Below, piece after piece: positions 16,628 through 25,830 of a DNA stretch of 64,000 bases. The notes beneath the pieces are model-generated. The model was not told where the DNA came from. It saw only the letters and a list, made by a program, of their open reading frames with translations, and searched no databases. Both the position numbers and the translations under genes were made by a program. Where the stretch lies: the NCBI RefSeq assembly GCF_001425005.1, contig NZ_LMDB01000012.1, positions 124,001 to 188,000 on the forward strand. The letters run 5' to 3'. The stretch is from Duganella sp. Root336D2 (lineage in GTDB: Bacteria > Pseudomonadota > Gammaproteobacteria > Burkholderiales > Burkholderiaceae_D). Numbering within the stretch: position 1 is the first letter of the stretch; each line of letters starts with the position of its first letter.

Positions 16628-19474
16628 ATGCGGACCGAACTCCTTACCCAGCTTTATGCTGGCGTGGCACAGTTTTCCAGTGCCAGCCGTTTGTACGAAC
16701 TCAAGCTGGAATCGGAGGGCGAGTATGGCTCCGGCGGCCTGCTGGTGGAAGCCTTCCTGGCCGATGACGCCTTGCAGGAGGTTGCTGCGCGCGAGCTGAT
16801 CGTGCTCTCCACCAGTGCCGGCATCGCGCTGCAAACGCTGCTTGGCCAGCGCGCTTCGCTGCAGGCCAGCCTGCCTGACGGCAGCCGGACCAACTTCCAT
16901 GGCTACATCAGCGGCGCCGCCATGCTGGGCAGCGAGGGTGGCCTGGCGCGCTATCGGCTGCGCCTTACCCCGTGGCTCTGGCTGGCGACCCAGCGCCGCA
17001 GCAGCCGGGTTTGGCAGGATAAAAGCGTGGCCGACATCATCGATGCCGTCTTCGCGGAATATTCCCCGCACGCCAAATGGCAGTGGAGCGACGACGCGCG
17101 CAGCGCCATGCAGTCGGTTCCGCCGCGCAGCTACTGCTGCCAATACCGCGAGTCCGATTACGACTTCGTGCGCCGCCTGCTGACCGAGGAGGGCATCGGC
17201 TGGCGCTTCGAAGACGGCGAAGAAGAGCAGACCATGGTGCTGTTCGCCGACAGCACGATCAAAGAAGCCGCGCCGGAAGATGCCAGCAGCGCCGCCGCTG
17301 GCGGCTTGCGCTACCACGCCGCACGGGCCGGGGAGCAGCAGGACAGCATCCAGTCGCTGCGCACCGGGCGCAGCTTGATCAGCGGCGCAGTCGCCGTGAC
17401 CAGCTACGATTACAAAGCCAAGAAGGCGGTCGGCAAGACAGTGCCGACCCGCCTGGACAACTTCGGCAAGCATGCGCATTTGCCCGAGAGTTTCGACTAT
17501 CCCGGCCAGTATTTTTACGCCGATGGCGGCGAGGCCGAGCGCTATGCCACGCTGCATATGCAGGCGCTGGAAGCGCACAGCCAGCTATGGCAGGCGCGCT
17601 CCACCGTGCGTACACTGCGCGCCGGCACCCGTTTCACCCTGACGCAAGGTCCGTTCGATGCCGCAGCCGGCAGCGAGAACTTTGTCGTGCTGCGCGTGGT
17701 CAGCGTCGGCGTCAACAACCTGCCGGTGGCGCTCAGGCAGGGGCTGGCCGAATTGTTCGGCCCTGTGCCGGAATTGCTGGAAGACCTGGGCGCGCCGCTG
17801 GCCGGCCTGCCGGAGGACTTCAGCGCCACGCTGGAGCAGGCCGCAAGCAGTGGATATGCCAACGGCTTCACGGCGCTGGACGCGGCCTTGCCATGGCGGC
17901 CCCTGCACGCCGGCGGCGAAGGGCGCCAGCATGCCAAGCCGACGGCGCTGGGCTCGCAAAGCGCCATCGTGGTAGGCGCCGATGGCAATGACCGCCCAAA
18001 CGGCGCGGACGAAATCTACTGCGACAGCCTGGGCCGGGTGCGCATCCGCTTCCATTGGCAGGACCAGGCCGATGCTACGTGCTGGGTGCGCGTGGCGCAG
18101 CGCCTGGCCGGTGGCGGCATGGGCAGCCAGTTCCTGCCGCGCATTGGCCAGGAGGTGCTGGTGCAGTTCCTGGAAAACGATATCGATCGTCCGCTGGTGA
18201 TCAGCGCCCTGTACAACGGCCAGGGTGAAGGCGGCGTGCCGCACACGCCGGGCGGCGAAGCGCGCGAACAGGGGGCGGATGCCTTCGGGCAGGCGCATGA
18301 CCACGCCGTTTCGGGGCAGGGCAACCTGGCGGGCGGCCATAGCCCGGCATGGCACGGTGCGGCAGGCGGCAGTCCCGGCCACCGCAATGCTGCGGCCCAG
18401 TGGGGCGTGCGCAGCAAGGAATTCGGCGGCGAAGGCTATAACCAGCTCCTGTTCGACGATACCGACAACCAGGGCCGGGTCCAGATGCGCACCACCATGG
18501 CGGCGACTGAACTGAACCTGGGGCACCTGGTGCACAGTGCCGACAATTTCCGCGGCAGCTTGCGCGGCCAGGGCGCGGAATTGCGCAGCGATGCCTACGG
18601 CGCGGTACGCGCCGGCGCCGGTTTGCTGGTCACCAGCTACCGCATCCAGCATGGCGCCGGGCAGCGCGATCCGGCCGGCGACAATGCGGCCGGCATCGCG
18701 CTGGTCAAACAGGCGGTCAAGCTGGCGCAGACCTTCAGCGATGCGGCCGTCAAGCACCAGACGGTCGGCATGGCCGCCCACCTGGGCGCCCGCAAGGCCA
18801 AAGCCAGCGCGCTGGATGCGAAGGAGGCGCCGTTGCAGGCGCTGCTGACGTCCGTTTCCGGCATGGTCGGCGAGCGCCATCTCGATGCCGCGCACAACGA
18901 CGCCGGCAAGCGCAAGACAGCGCCGGGCGCCGGCCAGTTGCCGCATGTCAGTGATCCGCTGGTCGCGATTTCGGCCAAGGACGGCCTGGCGATGACGGCG
19001 GCCAGGGACTTGCAAATCGCGGCAGGCGAGGTGGTGGTTGTCGCCAGCGGCCAGGATAGCCAGTTCGCCACCGGCGGCCAGCTGCGCGTGCACACTGTGC
19101 AGGCGCTCGGCGTGCTGGGCGGCGTGGTCGGCCCTGGCGAGCAGGATATCGGCGTGCAGCTTATTGCCGCCCGCGATCCGGTCGACGTCCAGGCCCAGGC
19201 CGGCGCCTTGGCTGTGCAGGCACTCGGCATGGTCGACGTGAAGAGTTCCAACGCCCACATCGACTTTGCCTCGGCCAAGAAAATCAGCCTGTCCACTGTG
19301 GGCGGCGCGAATATCACCATTGACGGCGGCAACATCACCATCCAGTGTCCCGGCAAGATCACGGTCAACGCCGGGAAAAAATCCTTTATCGGGCCCGCCC
19401 GCAGCAATTACCCGATGGCCTCCTTGCCGCGCTCGGAAATGAAGATCAAGAAAAAGTACGCTTTCTCGTCTTAA
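16628..19474 (+). CDS. vgrG: VgrG-type type VI secretion spike protein
   Basis: A 948-residue spike protein. The N-terminal part (about 1-440) is the gp27-like region, with RYRLRLTPWLWLATQRRSSRVWQ typical of VgrG. The gp5-like OB fold follows (about 455-535: RVRIRFHWQDQ, WVRVAQRLAGGGMGSQFLPRIGQEVLV, DRPLVISALYNG), then a Gly/His-rich linker and a DUF2345 beta-helix extension (about 775-940). The needle-like C-terminus holds repeated strands. VgrG tips the Hcp tube and carries effectors into target cells. ATG 16628 is preferred to TTG 16610; a GATAAT at 16602-16607 may be a -10. No tss genes are in the window, so this is an orphan vgrG island. The effector gene starts about 14 bp downstream. 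Confidence 0.93.
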   Translation: MRTELLTQLYAGVAQFSSASRLYELKLESEGEYGSGGLLVEAFLADDALQEVAARELIVLSTSAGIALQTLLGQRASLQASLPDGSRTNFHGYISGAAMLGSEGGLARYRLRLTPWLWLATQRRSSRVWQDKSVADIIDAVFAEYSPHAKWQWSDDARSAMQSVPPRSYCCQYRESDYDFVRRLLTEEGIGWRFEDGEEEQTMVLFADSTIKEAAPEDASSAAAGGLRYHAARAGEQQDSIQSLRTGRSLISGAVAVTSYDYKAKKAVGKTVPTRLDNFGKHAHLPESFDYPGQYFYADGGEAERYATLHMQALEAHSQLWQARSTVRTLRAGTRFTLTQGPFDAAAGSENFVVLRVVSVGVNNLPVALRQGLAELFGPVPELLEDLGAPLAGLPEDFSATLEQAASSGYANGFTALDAALPWRPLHAGGEGRQHAKPTALGSQSAIVVGADGNDRPNGADEIYCDSLGRVRIRFHWQDQADATCWVRVAQRLAGGGMGSQFLPRIGQEVLVQFLENDIDRPLVISALYNGQGEGGVPHTPGGEAREQGADAFGQAHDHAVSGQGNLAGGHSPAWHGAAGGSPGHRNAAAQWGVRSKEFGGEGYNQLLFDDTDNQGRVQMRTTMAATELNLGHLVHSADNFRGSLRGQGAELRSDAYGAVRAGAGLLVTSYRIQHGAGQRDPAGDNAAGIALVKQAVKLAQTFSDAAVKHQTVGMAAHLGARKAKASALDAKEAPLQALLTSVSGMVGERHLDAAHNDAGKRKTAPGAGQLPHVSDPLVAISAKDGLAMTAARDLQIAAGEVVVVASGQDSQFATGGQLRVHTVQALGVLGGVVGPGEQDIGVQLIAARDPVDVQAQAGALAVQALGMVDVKSSNAHIDFASAKKISLSTVGGANITIDGGNITIQCPGKITVNAGKKSFIGPARSNYPMASLPRSEMKIKKKYAFSS

Positions 19475-19488
19475 ATTGTTTAGTTCAA

Positions 19489-21855
19489 GTGATTATTAGT
19501 CCCCCGTTTTTGCCGACGCGCCCCGACAATGCCGATGATGCCAGTTACGTGGCTGCCGCGATGCCACCGGCGACAGTCAACTGCCCTGCCAGTAGTGTTC
19601 CAGAAGGTAGCTTCCCGGTCAGCCTGAACCTGGGCTGGCACGGCGGGGTGCACCTGCACGCGCCAGCCCAGGCGAGTGCCGCCTTGCCGGTGTGCGCCAT
19701 TGCCGATGGTGAGATTGTTTATGCCCGCCGCCCGACCAGGCCGGTTGCCGAGCCGACCCACGCGTTGAATTACAACCCCTATGGCGATACACCGTCATGG
19801 ACCGATGACGGCATGCTGATCGTGCGCCACCGCACCGAGATCGGTGCCGGCGCGAATGCCGAGGATATCGAGTTCTATTCCGTGTTTGCTCACCTGTCCG
19901 AATTGCGCGGCAACGCACTTACGGTTGCTGGCGGTGGCGCCACTACCGCGCAGCGACGCATTTTCCGCAAGGATGAAATCGGTCTGGCAGGGCGCATCTA
20001 TAACGCCGCAGACCATATTCATATGGAGATCGTTTGCGATGACGCCAATCTCAATAAACTGGTCGGACGCCGAACCGGCACGCTGCCGCTGACTGCCGAT
20101 GGGCGCGGGGATGCCGTGTATGGCGAGGTATATTTCCATGTTCCGGCCGGCGCGGCCCTATACGGTGGTGAGGAGCCTGAAAGCAATATCATTGCTCCGG
20201 CAACGGCCGCAATCGAAACGACGGCGACGGATCTGATCATTGGCATCCGCTATGCCAGTGGCGATGGCGCAGCCGACCAGCGCGGCAGTGCTTGGCTGAC
20301 TACATATCAACCCGATGGAACTATCGTGGGCGTTCCGATGCTGGACCGTAACGCTGATTATGATTTGTATGATCGCGCGCTTGCCGTCAACGAAGTGTAT
20401 GCGAAGGCGCATGAGACTGTGCGCCCTGCACCAAGTGCCGTTTATGAAATTTTCCGTTTCGGACGTTTGTTGAATGGTTCCCCTGAAACCCTGGCGCCTT
20501 CGAATTGCCCGCATTGGCGCCGGGTACAGGGTATTCAGCAAGCGGGCTGGATTAATCTTGCTGCAGCAGGAATTAGAAAATTCAGCGACGCAGACTTCCC
20601 TGACTGGAAGGGATGGCGTCTGATTGATGACGACACCGACGATGATAGCCGTGCTGAATCTGCCTTGCTCCGGTCGCTCATTGAAGACGCCAGCAGCGCT
20701 GATGGCCAGTTGACGCGAGAAGAGCTTATCGCACGCATGAATATCCAGGTAGTGCGCGACGCTCTGGCCAAATGTGTGTGCAAGTTTCCCAGTGAATGGA
20801 ATCGAGATAGCATTGATGCTCGTTGGGGCTGGCTACAGTCGGACCCCGAATACGGTCTGGATGACGAATCCTGGAACAACCTGCGCAGCCATATTTCTGC
20901 CCTGACGGTGCCTGTCGCCGAATTGCCAGGACCACTGGTTGCGGCGCACTGGCATTTTCACCCACAACAATTCATCTTTCATTTCCGTAAATGCCAATGG
21001 CTTAGTGCACGCGAGTTCAAACAGATGGTGCCCTGCCACGCAATGCGGCGAGTTGGTCCAAGCTCGATGTTGTGGGAGCAGGTGCAGCCTAACCTGACTG
21101 GCGCCACTTCGATTGCCGTTACCCAGCGCGTAGGATTGAACCGGACGGCACGCAAATATGGCATCAATTCTCCAATGCGACTGGCATCGTTCTACGGTAA
21201 TGTGATCCAGGAAAGCCAATGGTTGAGCCGATTGTCAGAGGGTGGTGGTTCAGAGTATTGGTATGCCCCTTGGTATGGGCGCGGCTTTTTGCAGTTGACC
21301 CACTCAAGTAACTACCTCGATTATTGGAGCTTCCGCGGCAGGCGCGTGCCGGCGGCGTTGGACGTGGCACTGAGGGCTGCGCTAAAAGTCCAGGCGGATC
21401 TTCAGGTAGCACTGCGAAGCAATGTGACTCTAGCCGACGCAAATTTCCCGCAGTTGACCTCGCAAATTCCTGGCTGGCGTGAGGAAGTGCGCGGAGTTTC
21501 AATGGCCGGGTCGACGGATTCGGCCTACGCGCCATCGGATACTGCTGGCTTTTACTGGGCGAAGCTGCAAATGGCCATGTACGCAGATGTTGACCACGAG
21601 CTGGAGAGAAGGGTAATTATCGCTGGAGGAGCGACCAGGGTCTATTATCGTAGCCCCAGCTTCTGGAAGGCTTCGGCAGCAGTCAACCTACCGAGGCGCA
21701 TCGACGATCTGTATGCGTCCAGTTTGAACGGCTTCGATGCGCGCTGCGTTGCCTACGCTTGCTCCCTTGCCGTATTGTCGGAAATGAAGTTCCCAAACGG
21801 TGCAGGCGGGGGAAGTTTCGCCTTCCCAGAAGGCTATGAATTCAGGAGGGCTTAA
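19489..21855 (+). CDS. Two-domain T6SS peptidoglycan-hydrolase effector (M23-like plus GH19/lysozyme-like)
   Basis: About 788 residues. The N-terminal domain (about 45-260) resembles an M23/LytM endopeptidase. GWHGGVHLHAP has the first metal-binding histidine (H51), followed by the strand PVCAIADGEIVYA and a later HxH pair (H176-I-H178 in DHIHMEIV). The C-terminal domain (about 555-700) resembles GH19 chitinase/lysozyme enzymes, with E575 in NVIQESQW as candidate acid and the GRGFLQLTHSSNY motif starting at 597. Together they would cut peptide cross-links and glycan strands of a rival's wall. The start is unclear: GTG 19489 lies 14 bp after vgrG but lacks a good ribosome binding site; ATG 19561 is the alternative. 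An immunity candidate follows after 3 bp. GC is lower than the flanks, suggesting transfer. Confidence 0.83.
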   Translation: MIISPPFLPTRPDNADDASYVAAAMPPATVNCPASSVPEGSFPVSLNLGWHGGVHLHAPAQASAALPVCAIADGEIVYARRPTRPVAEPTHALNYNPYGDTPSWTDDGMLIVRHRTEIGAGANAEDIEFYSVFAHLSELRGNALTVAGGGATTAQRRIFRKDEIGLAGRIYNAADHIHMEIVCDDANLNKLVGRRTGTLPLTADGRGDAVYGEVYFHVPAGAALYGGEEPESNIIAPATAAIETTATDLIIGIRYASGDGAADQRGSAWLTTYQPDGTIVGVPMLDRNADYDLYDRALAVNEVYAKAHETVRPAPSAVYEIFRFGRLLNGSPETLAPSNCPHWRRVQGIQQAGWINLAAAGIRKFSDADFPDWKGWRLIDDDTDDDSRAESALLRSLIEDASSADGQLTREELIARMNIQVVRDALAKCVCKFPSEWNRDSIDARWGWLQSDPEYGLDDESWNNLRSHISALTVPVAELPGPLVAAHWHFHPQQFIFHFRKCQWLSAREFKQMVPCHAMRRVGPSSMLWEQVQPNLTGATSIAVTQRVGLNRTARKYGINSPMRLASFYGNVIQESQWLSRLSEGGGSEYWYAPWYGRGFLQLTHSSNYLDYWSFRGRRVPAALDVALRAALKVQADLQVALRSNVTLADANFPQLTSQIPGWREEVRGVSMAGSTDSAYAPSDTAGFYWAKLQMAMYADVDHELERRVIIAGGATRVYYRSPSFWKASAAVNLPRRIDDLYASSLNGFDARCVAYACSLAVLSEMKFPNGAGGGSFAFPEGYEFRRA

Positions 21856-21858
21856 AGA

Positions 21859-22371
21859 ATGAACAGCGTGTATGTATTGTTAATGTTATTGCTGTGTGGA
21901 TGCGCTAGTGCAGAGCCGAGCTTGGAATCATCTGCTATTCAAGAAGTGTCGGTGCCAAACCGTTTTCGTAAGGAACCGGCATGCGTCGTTAAGCTGCCTC
22001 GGACGAAGGCTGTTTGTTCCGTTAAAGGCTGTTCCATGCCACTGACAAAGGGCAGCACACTGAAATCGCTCGAATTGACTTTCACCTGTGTGCCAAAACT
22101 TTCGCCGACCGGATTTGACAATGCCGCGGATTATGCCAAGTTGGTGCCCCTGCGCGCGCGCAACGCCTATGGGGACATGTCACTAATTGACGATATTGAA
22201 GGCGAACCGGAAGAACGAATGCGACAACTGGACTTTTGCCTTTACGGGAAAGAAGCCAATTTTTGCGGCGGTGCGAATGTGTTGCGTTTGATCGACGGCG
22301 AGAAGGCAGACGCAACTGCCGATATCAAGGCGTTCATCGAAAGCATCGAGTTGCGGGATGGGACATTGTGA
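21859..22371 (+). CDS. Lipoprotein, candidate immunity protein to the upstream effector
   Basis: A 170-residue protein with a lipoprotein signal (LLMLLLCGCAS; lipobox cysteine around residue 13-15), predicted to sit in the periplasm or outer membrane, where the effector would act. It has several paired cysteines (ACVVK, VCSVKGCSMP, TFTCVPK, DFCLYG, FCGG), suggesting disulfides. It starts 3 bp after the effector stop with AGGAGG-like bases before the ATG. Position, export and the presence of two decayed paralogues right downstream argue for an immunity role; the family itself I do not recognise. GC is low: the first 60 bases around its start are about 38% GC by my count. Confidence 0.65.
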   Translation: MNSVYVLLMLLLCGCASAEPSLESSAIQEVSVPNRFRKEPACVVKLPRTKAVCSVKGCSMPLTKGSTLKSLELTFTCVPKLSPTGFDNAADYAKLVPLRARNAYGDMSLIDDIEGEPEERMRQLDFCLYGKEANFCGGANVLRLIDGEKADATADIKAFIESIELRDGTL

Positions 22372-22410
22372 CGTTTCCAGGCTAACGCTGCGCTCTCCAA
22401 TGCATTAACT

Positions 22411-22674
22411 GTGACGTTGATGCACTGTCGCAAGCATGACGGGCGCGGAGGCGTAGCCCAGGTCAGCGGAAGCCCAAGTTTCTGGCGCGCATCGGCCGAG
22501 GTTAACTTGCGGTCTTGCGTGAATGATCTATATGCGATGGCGCTTAACGGATTTGATGCGCGCTGTGTGGCCTATGCCTGCGCACTTGCCGTACTGTCGG
22601 AAATGCGATTCCCCAACAGCGGCGGAAATCAGTCGTTATCCTTCCCTGAAAATTATGACTATAAGAGGACCTGA
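22411..22674 (+). pseudogene. Orphan C-terminal fragment of an effector
   Basis: From about 22465 the translation (GSPSFWRASAEVNL through YACALAVLSEMRFPN to the end) is a close paralogue of the last 60-65 residues of the effector that ends at 21855. It lacks any catalytic part. The first 18 or so residues are unrelated, and the ATG at 22411 has no ribosome binding site, so it is probably a remnant rather than a gene. It is followed directly by an immunity-like remnant, repeating the effector-immunity order. This looks like the debris of an older effector tail displaced by recombination. Confidence 0.72.
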
Positions 22675-22677
22675 AGA

Positions 22678-23017
22678 TTGAAAGGATTGTCTTTTTGGTT
22701 ATCGTTTTTGCTGTGCGGTTGCACTGTGGCGGCGCCTTTAGTACCTCCGGTCATGCAGGTAGTCACGGTTCCAAACCACTTTGACGATGAGCTGTTCTAT
22801 GCCCGCTGCGGAAGGTAGCAGTCTTCATTCGATTGAACTGAATTTTGACTGTTTTCCCAAGCGGTCTCCGACCGGATTTGATAATCCGCCAGAGTACGTC
22901 AAGGTGCAATCACTTCGTGCGCGCAATTCCGTGGGACTTCTGTCGCTGGTCGATGACACCGAAGGCGAACCGGAAGAACGCCTGAGAGATCTGGGCTTTT
23001 GCCTTTACGGGGGCAAT
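22678..23017 (+). pseudogene. Decayed immunity-like lipoprotein, copy 2
   Basis: A TTG start leads into a lipoprotein signal (LSFLLCGCTV) and the motif VTVPNHF, parallel to VSVPNRF in the intact copy. About 53 nt are then missing compared with copy 1, so the frame shifts and a stop appears at 22816. The homologous sequence continues in the next frame (CSMPAAEGSSLHSIELNF, then EGEPEERLRDLGFCLYG), closely matching copy 1. Its C-terminus is cut off at about 23015, where copy 3 begins. Confidence 0.75.
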
Positions 23018-23457
23018 GGTGACCTTACCCAACCTGGTCGACCAAAGCCCTCCATGTATCGTCAAGCTTCCAGCGGCCCTCGATCAATGCACGGAAAACA
23101 TGTGCAAACTGTCGCTGCCGAAGGGGGCAATTCTGGATATTCATTTGTCTTGCTTACCCCCCAGGTTCGCTAACCGGAATCGAAAGGCCGCCTCCAGAAG
23201 CTTGGGAGGAGTCGGTTCGCGTTGGTGATTCCAACGTCAATATGTTGCTGGCGGATGGCTATCGAGGCACGCCCGAAGAAGGGATGCGGTCGCTCGGTTT
23301 TTGCTTCATCGGCATGGAAAACTATTTTTGTGGCTCCACCATGACGCCAAAATTGAAACGCAAGGCAAGGCGCGATGCCACGGAAGCCGTCAAGGCCTTC
23401 ATCAAAGGCATTGAATTTCGAGAGGCGTTTCCATCTCCGCGTGTCCCAAAGCCTTGA
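23016..23457 (+). pseudogene. Decayed immunity-like protein, copy 3 (5' truncated, frameshifted at a C run)
   Basis: It has no signal sequence and begins at TLPNLVDQSPPCIVKLP, corresponding to VPNRFRKEPACVVKLP in copy 1. The frame breaks at a run of six C (around 23156-23161). With five C the protein would read on as LPPGSLTGIERP and continue through EEGMRSLGFCFIGMENYFCG to the end at 23457, paralleling copy 1. The join to copy 2 is probably a deletion between homologous copies. A sequencing error at the C run is possible but would not repair the missing 5' end. Confidence 0.7.
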
Positions 23458-23482
23458 AAATCCTTGCCCAACGCTGCCCTGG

Positions 23483-24226
23483 TCAGCGACCAGTTGATTG
23501 GGATGGCCGCCAGTTCGCATACTTGCGGTCAATCGCGGTCGAGGTACCGTCTTTCACAATCTCCGCCATAGCCGCCGACATCGCGGCGATCTGCGCGTCC
23601 GGCACCGCCTTGTTGCAGGCCAGGTAAGCGCGCGAGGTGTGGAAGGTGAGCAGGGGCACGATTTTGCCAAGCAGCCCTTCCTGTGCCAACACGCCGTTCG
23701 CCAGCTGGTGGCTGGTCACCCACAGGTCGATGCGCCCCCCGAGCAGCTTGCGCGGGTTGGAGAAATTATCCGGCGCCGTATCCACCGTGAAGCCGCGCGC
23801 CACCAGGTACTGGGCACGCACGTCGCCGTTGTAGCCGCCGATGCGCAGGTGCCTCGCGTCATCCAGCGTGGCCAGCTGGAACGGCGGCTTGGCCAGGCCG
23901 TACAGCGTCCAGTCCACCTCGCGCAGCGGACCGACCCATTTGAACAAGGTTTCCCGCTCCGGCGTACGGGAGGTGGAAAACACACAGGAATCGGGCGTGC
24001 GCAGCGCCAGTTCGTAGGCGCGGCGCCAGGCCATGATCTCGATGGTGTAGCCGATGCCGGCGCGCGCCATGATTTCTTTCACCTTGTCGGGCGAGATGCC
24101 GACAATCCTTTCACCTTCGCGCATGATGTCGGGCGGCGTGTACTCGGTAAACAGCTGGAGCGAGGCCGCTGGCGCTGCCAGGGGGAGCGCCAGGACTGTT
24201 GCGGCAAGGTGCAGCTTGGGAGTCAT
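23483..24226 (-). CDS. Periplasmic substrate-binding protein, family 3
   Basis: A 247-residue protein with signal peptide MTPKLHLAATVLALPLAAPA and the family 3 solute-binding pattern (LQLFTEYTPPD, ISPDKVKEIMARAGIGYTIEIMAWRRAYELA, CVFSTSRTPERETLFKWVGPL, LRIGGYNGDVRAQYLVARGF). An in-frame ATG 14 codons upstream is rejected because the signal peptide begins at 24226. No ABC transporter genes adjoin. It is divergent from the tctCBA operon and convergent with the effector debris. Confidence 0.8.
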   Translation of the reverse strand: MTPKLHLAATVLALPLAAPAASLQLFTEYTPPDIMREGERIVGISPDKVKEIMARAGIGYTIEIMAWRRAYELALRTPDSCVFSTSRTPERETLFKWVGPLREVDWTLYGLAKPPFQLATLDDARHLRIGGYNGDVRAQYLVARGFTVDTAPDNFSNPRKLLGGRIDLWVTSHQLANGVLAQEGLLGKIVPLLTFHTSRAYLACNKAVPDAQIAAMSAAMAEIVKDGTSTAIDRKYANWRPSQSTGR

Positions 24227-24360
24227 AGTCAGCCAATCATGTGCGCCTTGGCGGGTGAAGTCAATCAAAGTAAAGGGCCTTACTTGTGTCCTCGAATAAT
24301 TGCTGGTACAACATTACTAGTAGCGCAAATCCAACAATTAATCAGCAACTGGAGAACCAC

Positions 24361-25338
24361 ATGAAACGACGCGCCCTCATCACCGCACTGGCATGCCTGC
24401 CCCTGTTCGGCGCCGGCCTCGCGCAGGCACAAAGCTACCCGACCAAGCCGATCACCATGATCGTGCCGTTTGCCGCTGGCGGGCCGACCGACACCGTGGC
24501 GCGCCTGCTGGCGCAATCCATGGGCACCAAGCTGAAACAGCAGATCATCGTGGAAAACGTCGGCGGCGCCGGCGGCACGATCGGCGCTGCGCGCGCCGCC
24601 AAGTCGGCGCCGGACGGCTACACCATCTTCCTGCACCACATCGGCCATTCCACCGCGCCGTCGCTGTACCGCAAGCTGAGCTACAACGCCATCGACAGCT
24701 TCGAGCCGATCGGCCTGGTGACCGACGTGCCGATGACCGTGGTGGCGCGCAAGGACTTCCCGGCCAAGGACTTCAAGGAGTTCCTGGCCTACGTGAAAAC
24801 CAACAAGGCCAAGGTCACTTACGCCAATGCCGGCCTGGGTTCGGCATCCCACCTGTGCGGCATGCTGTTCATGTCCGCCATCCAGACCGACCTGACCACC
24901 GTGCCATATAAAGGCACCGGCCCGGCCATGAACGACCTGCTGGGCGGCCAGGTGGACTTCATGTGCGACCAGACCACCAACACCACCAGCCAGATCAAGG
25001 GCGGCAAGATCAAGGTCTACGGCGTCACCACCAAGACCCGCGTGCCGTCGATGCCGGACGTGCCGACCCTGAATGAAGCCGGCCTGCCAGGCTTTGAAGT
25101 GGCGGTGTGGCATGGCATGTATGCACCGAAAGGCACGCCGAAGCCAGTGATCGATTCCCTGGTCGGCGCGCTGCAGGTGGCGCTGAAAGACCCGGCGGTC
25201 AAGCAGCGCTTCGCCGACCTGGGTACCGAGCCGGTCGACACCAAGCGCGCCACGCCGGAAGCCCTGCGGGCGCACCTGAAGGCCGATATCGACCGTTGGG
25301 GCCCGATCATCAGCAAAGCCGGTGTTTACGCTGATTAA
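24361..25338 (+). CDS. tctC: TctC/Bug-family tripartite tricarboxylate transporter receptor
   Basis: A 325-residue periplasmic receptor with signal peptide (MKRRALITALACLPLFGAGLAQA). Typical Bug-family motifs are present: YPTKPITMIVPFAAGGPTDT, VENVGGAGGTIG, ANAGLGSASHL and VPTLNEAGLPGFE. It captures a carboxylate or related anion and hands it to TctAB. ATG 24361 has GGAG about 9 bp upstream. It is first in the operon tctC-tctB-tctA with 21- and 9-bp gaps. Substrate cannot be told from sequence; no sensor pair TctDE is present. Confidence 0.92.
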   Translation: MKRRALITALACLPLFGAGLAQAQSYPTKPITMIVPFAAGGPTDTVARLLAQSMGTKLKQQIIVENVGGAGGTIGAARAAKSAPDGYTIFLHHIGHSTAPSLYRKLSYNAIDSFEPIGLVTDVPMTVVARKDFPAKDFKEFLAYVKTNKAKVTYANAGLGSASHLCGMLFMSAIQTDLTTVPYKGTGPAMNDLLGGQVDFMCDQTTNTTSQIKGGKIKVYGVTTKTRVPSMPDVPTLNEAGLPGFEVAVWHGMYAPKGTPKPVIDSLVGALQVALKDPAVKQRFADLGTEPVDTKRATPEALRAHLKADIDRWGPIISKAGVYAD

Positions 25339-25359
25339 GCGCCGAGCAAGGAGAATCTG

Positions 25360-25821
25360 ATGTCTTCCGCAATCCGCCACCCGAAGGATTTCTGGATCGG
25401 GGTGATCTTTATCGCCATCGGGCTGGGCGCCGTGTTCACGCGCGGCGACCTGGCCATGGGCACCTCCGTCCGCATGGGACCGGCGTTCTTTCCGGTCGTG
25501 CTGGGCATCCTGCTGGCCGTGATCGGCGCAGCAGGCGTGCTGCGCTCCTTCTTCCGCCACGGTGAGCCGATGGAGAAGCTGCACCTCAAGCCGCTGGCCC
25601 TGGTCAGCGTGGCCGTGGTGCTGTTCGGCATCCTGATGCGCGGCGCCGGCCTGGTGCCGGCCGCCGCCGTGCTGGTGCTGGTCAGCGCGTATGCCAGCCC
25701 GAAGTTCCGCTGGAAAGAAGTGGCACTGCTGGCCATCGGCCTGGCCGGCTTCGCCTATGTGCTGTTCATTAAATTGTTGGGATTGCCGATACCTGCGCTC
25801 GGCCCCTGGCTCGGTTTCTAG
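25360..25821 (+). CDS. tctB: TctB small membrane subunit
   Basis: A 153-residue protein with four hydrophobic segments (about 10-30, 40-58, 80-100 and 120-145), the TctB pattern. It forms the membrane part of the tripartite carboxylate transporter with TctA. AAGGAG precedes the ATG. It lies between tctC and tctA in one operon. Confidence 0.88.
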   Translation: MSSAIRHPKDFWIGVIFIAIGLGAVFTRGDLAMGTSVRMGPAFFPVVLGILLAVIGAAGVLRSFFRHGEPMEKLHLKPLALVSVAVVLFGILMRGAGLVPAAAVLVLVSAYASPKFRWKEVALLAIGLAGFAYVLFIKLLGLPIPALGPWLGF

Positions 25822-25830
25822 GGAGCAGGC

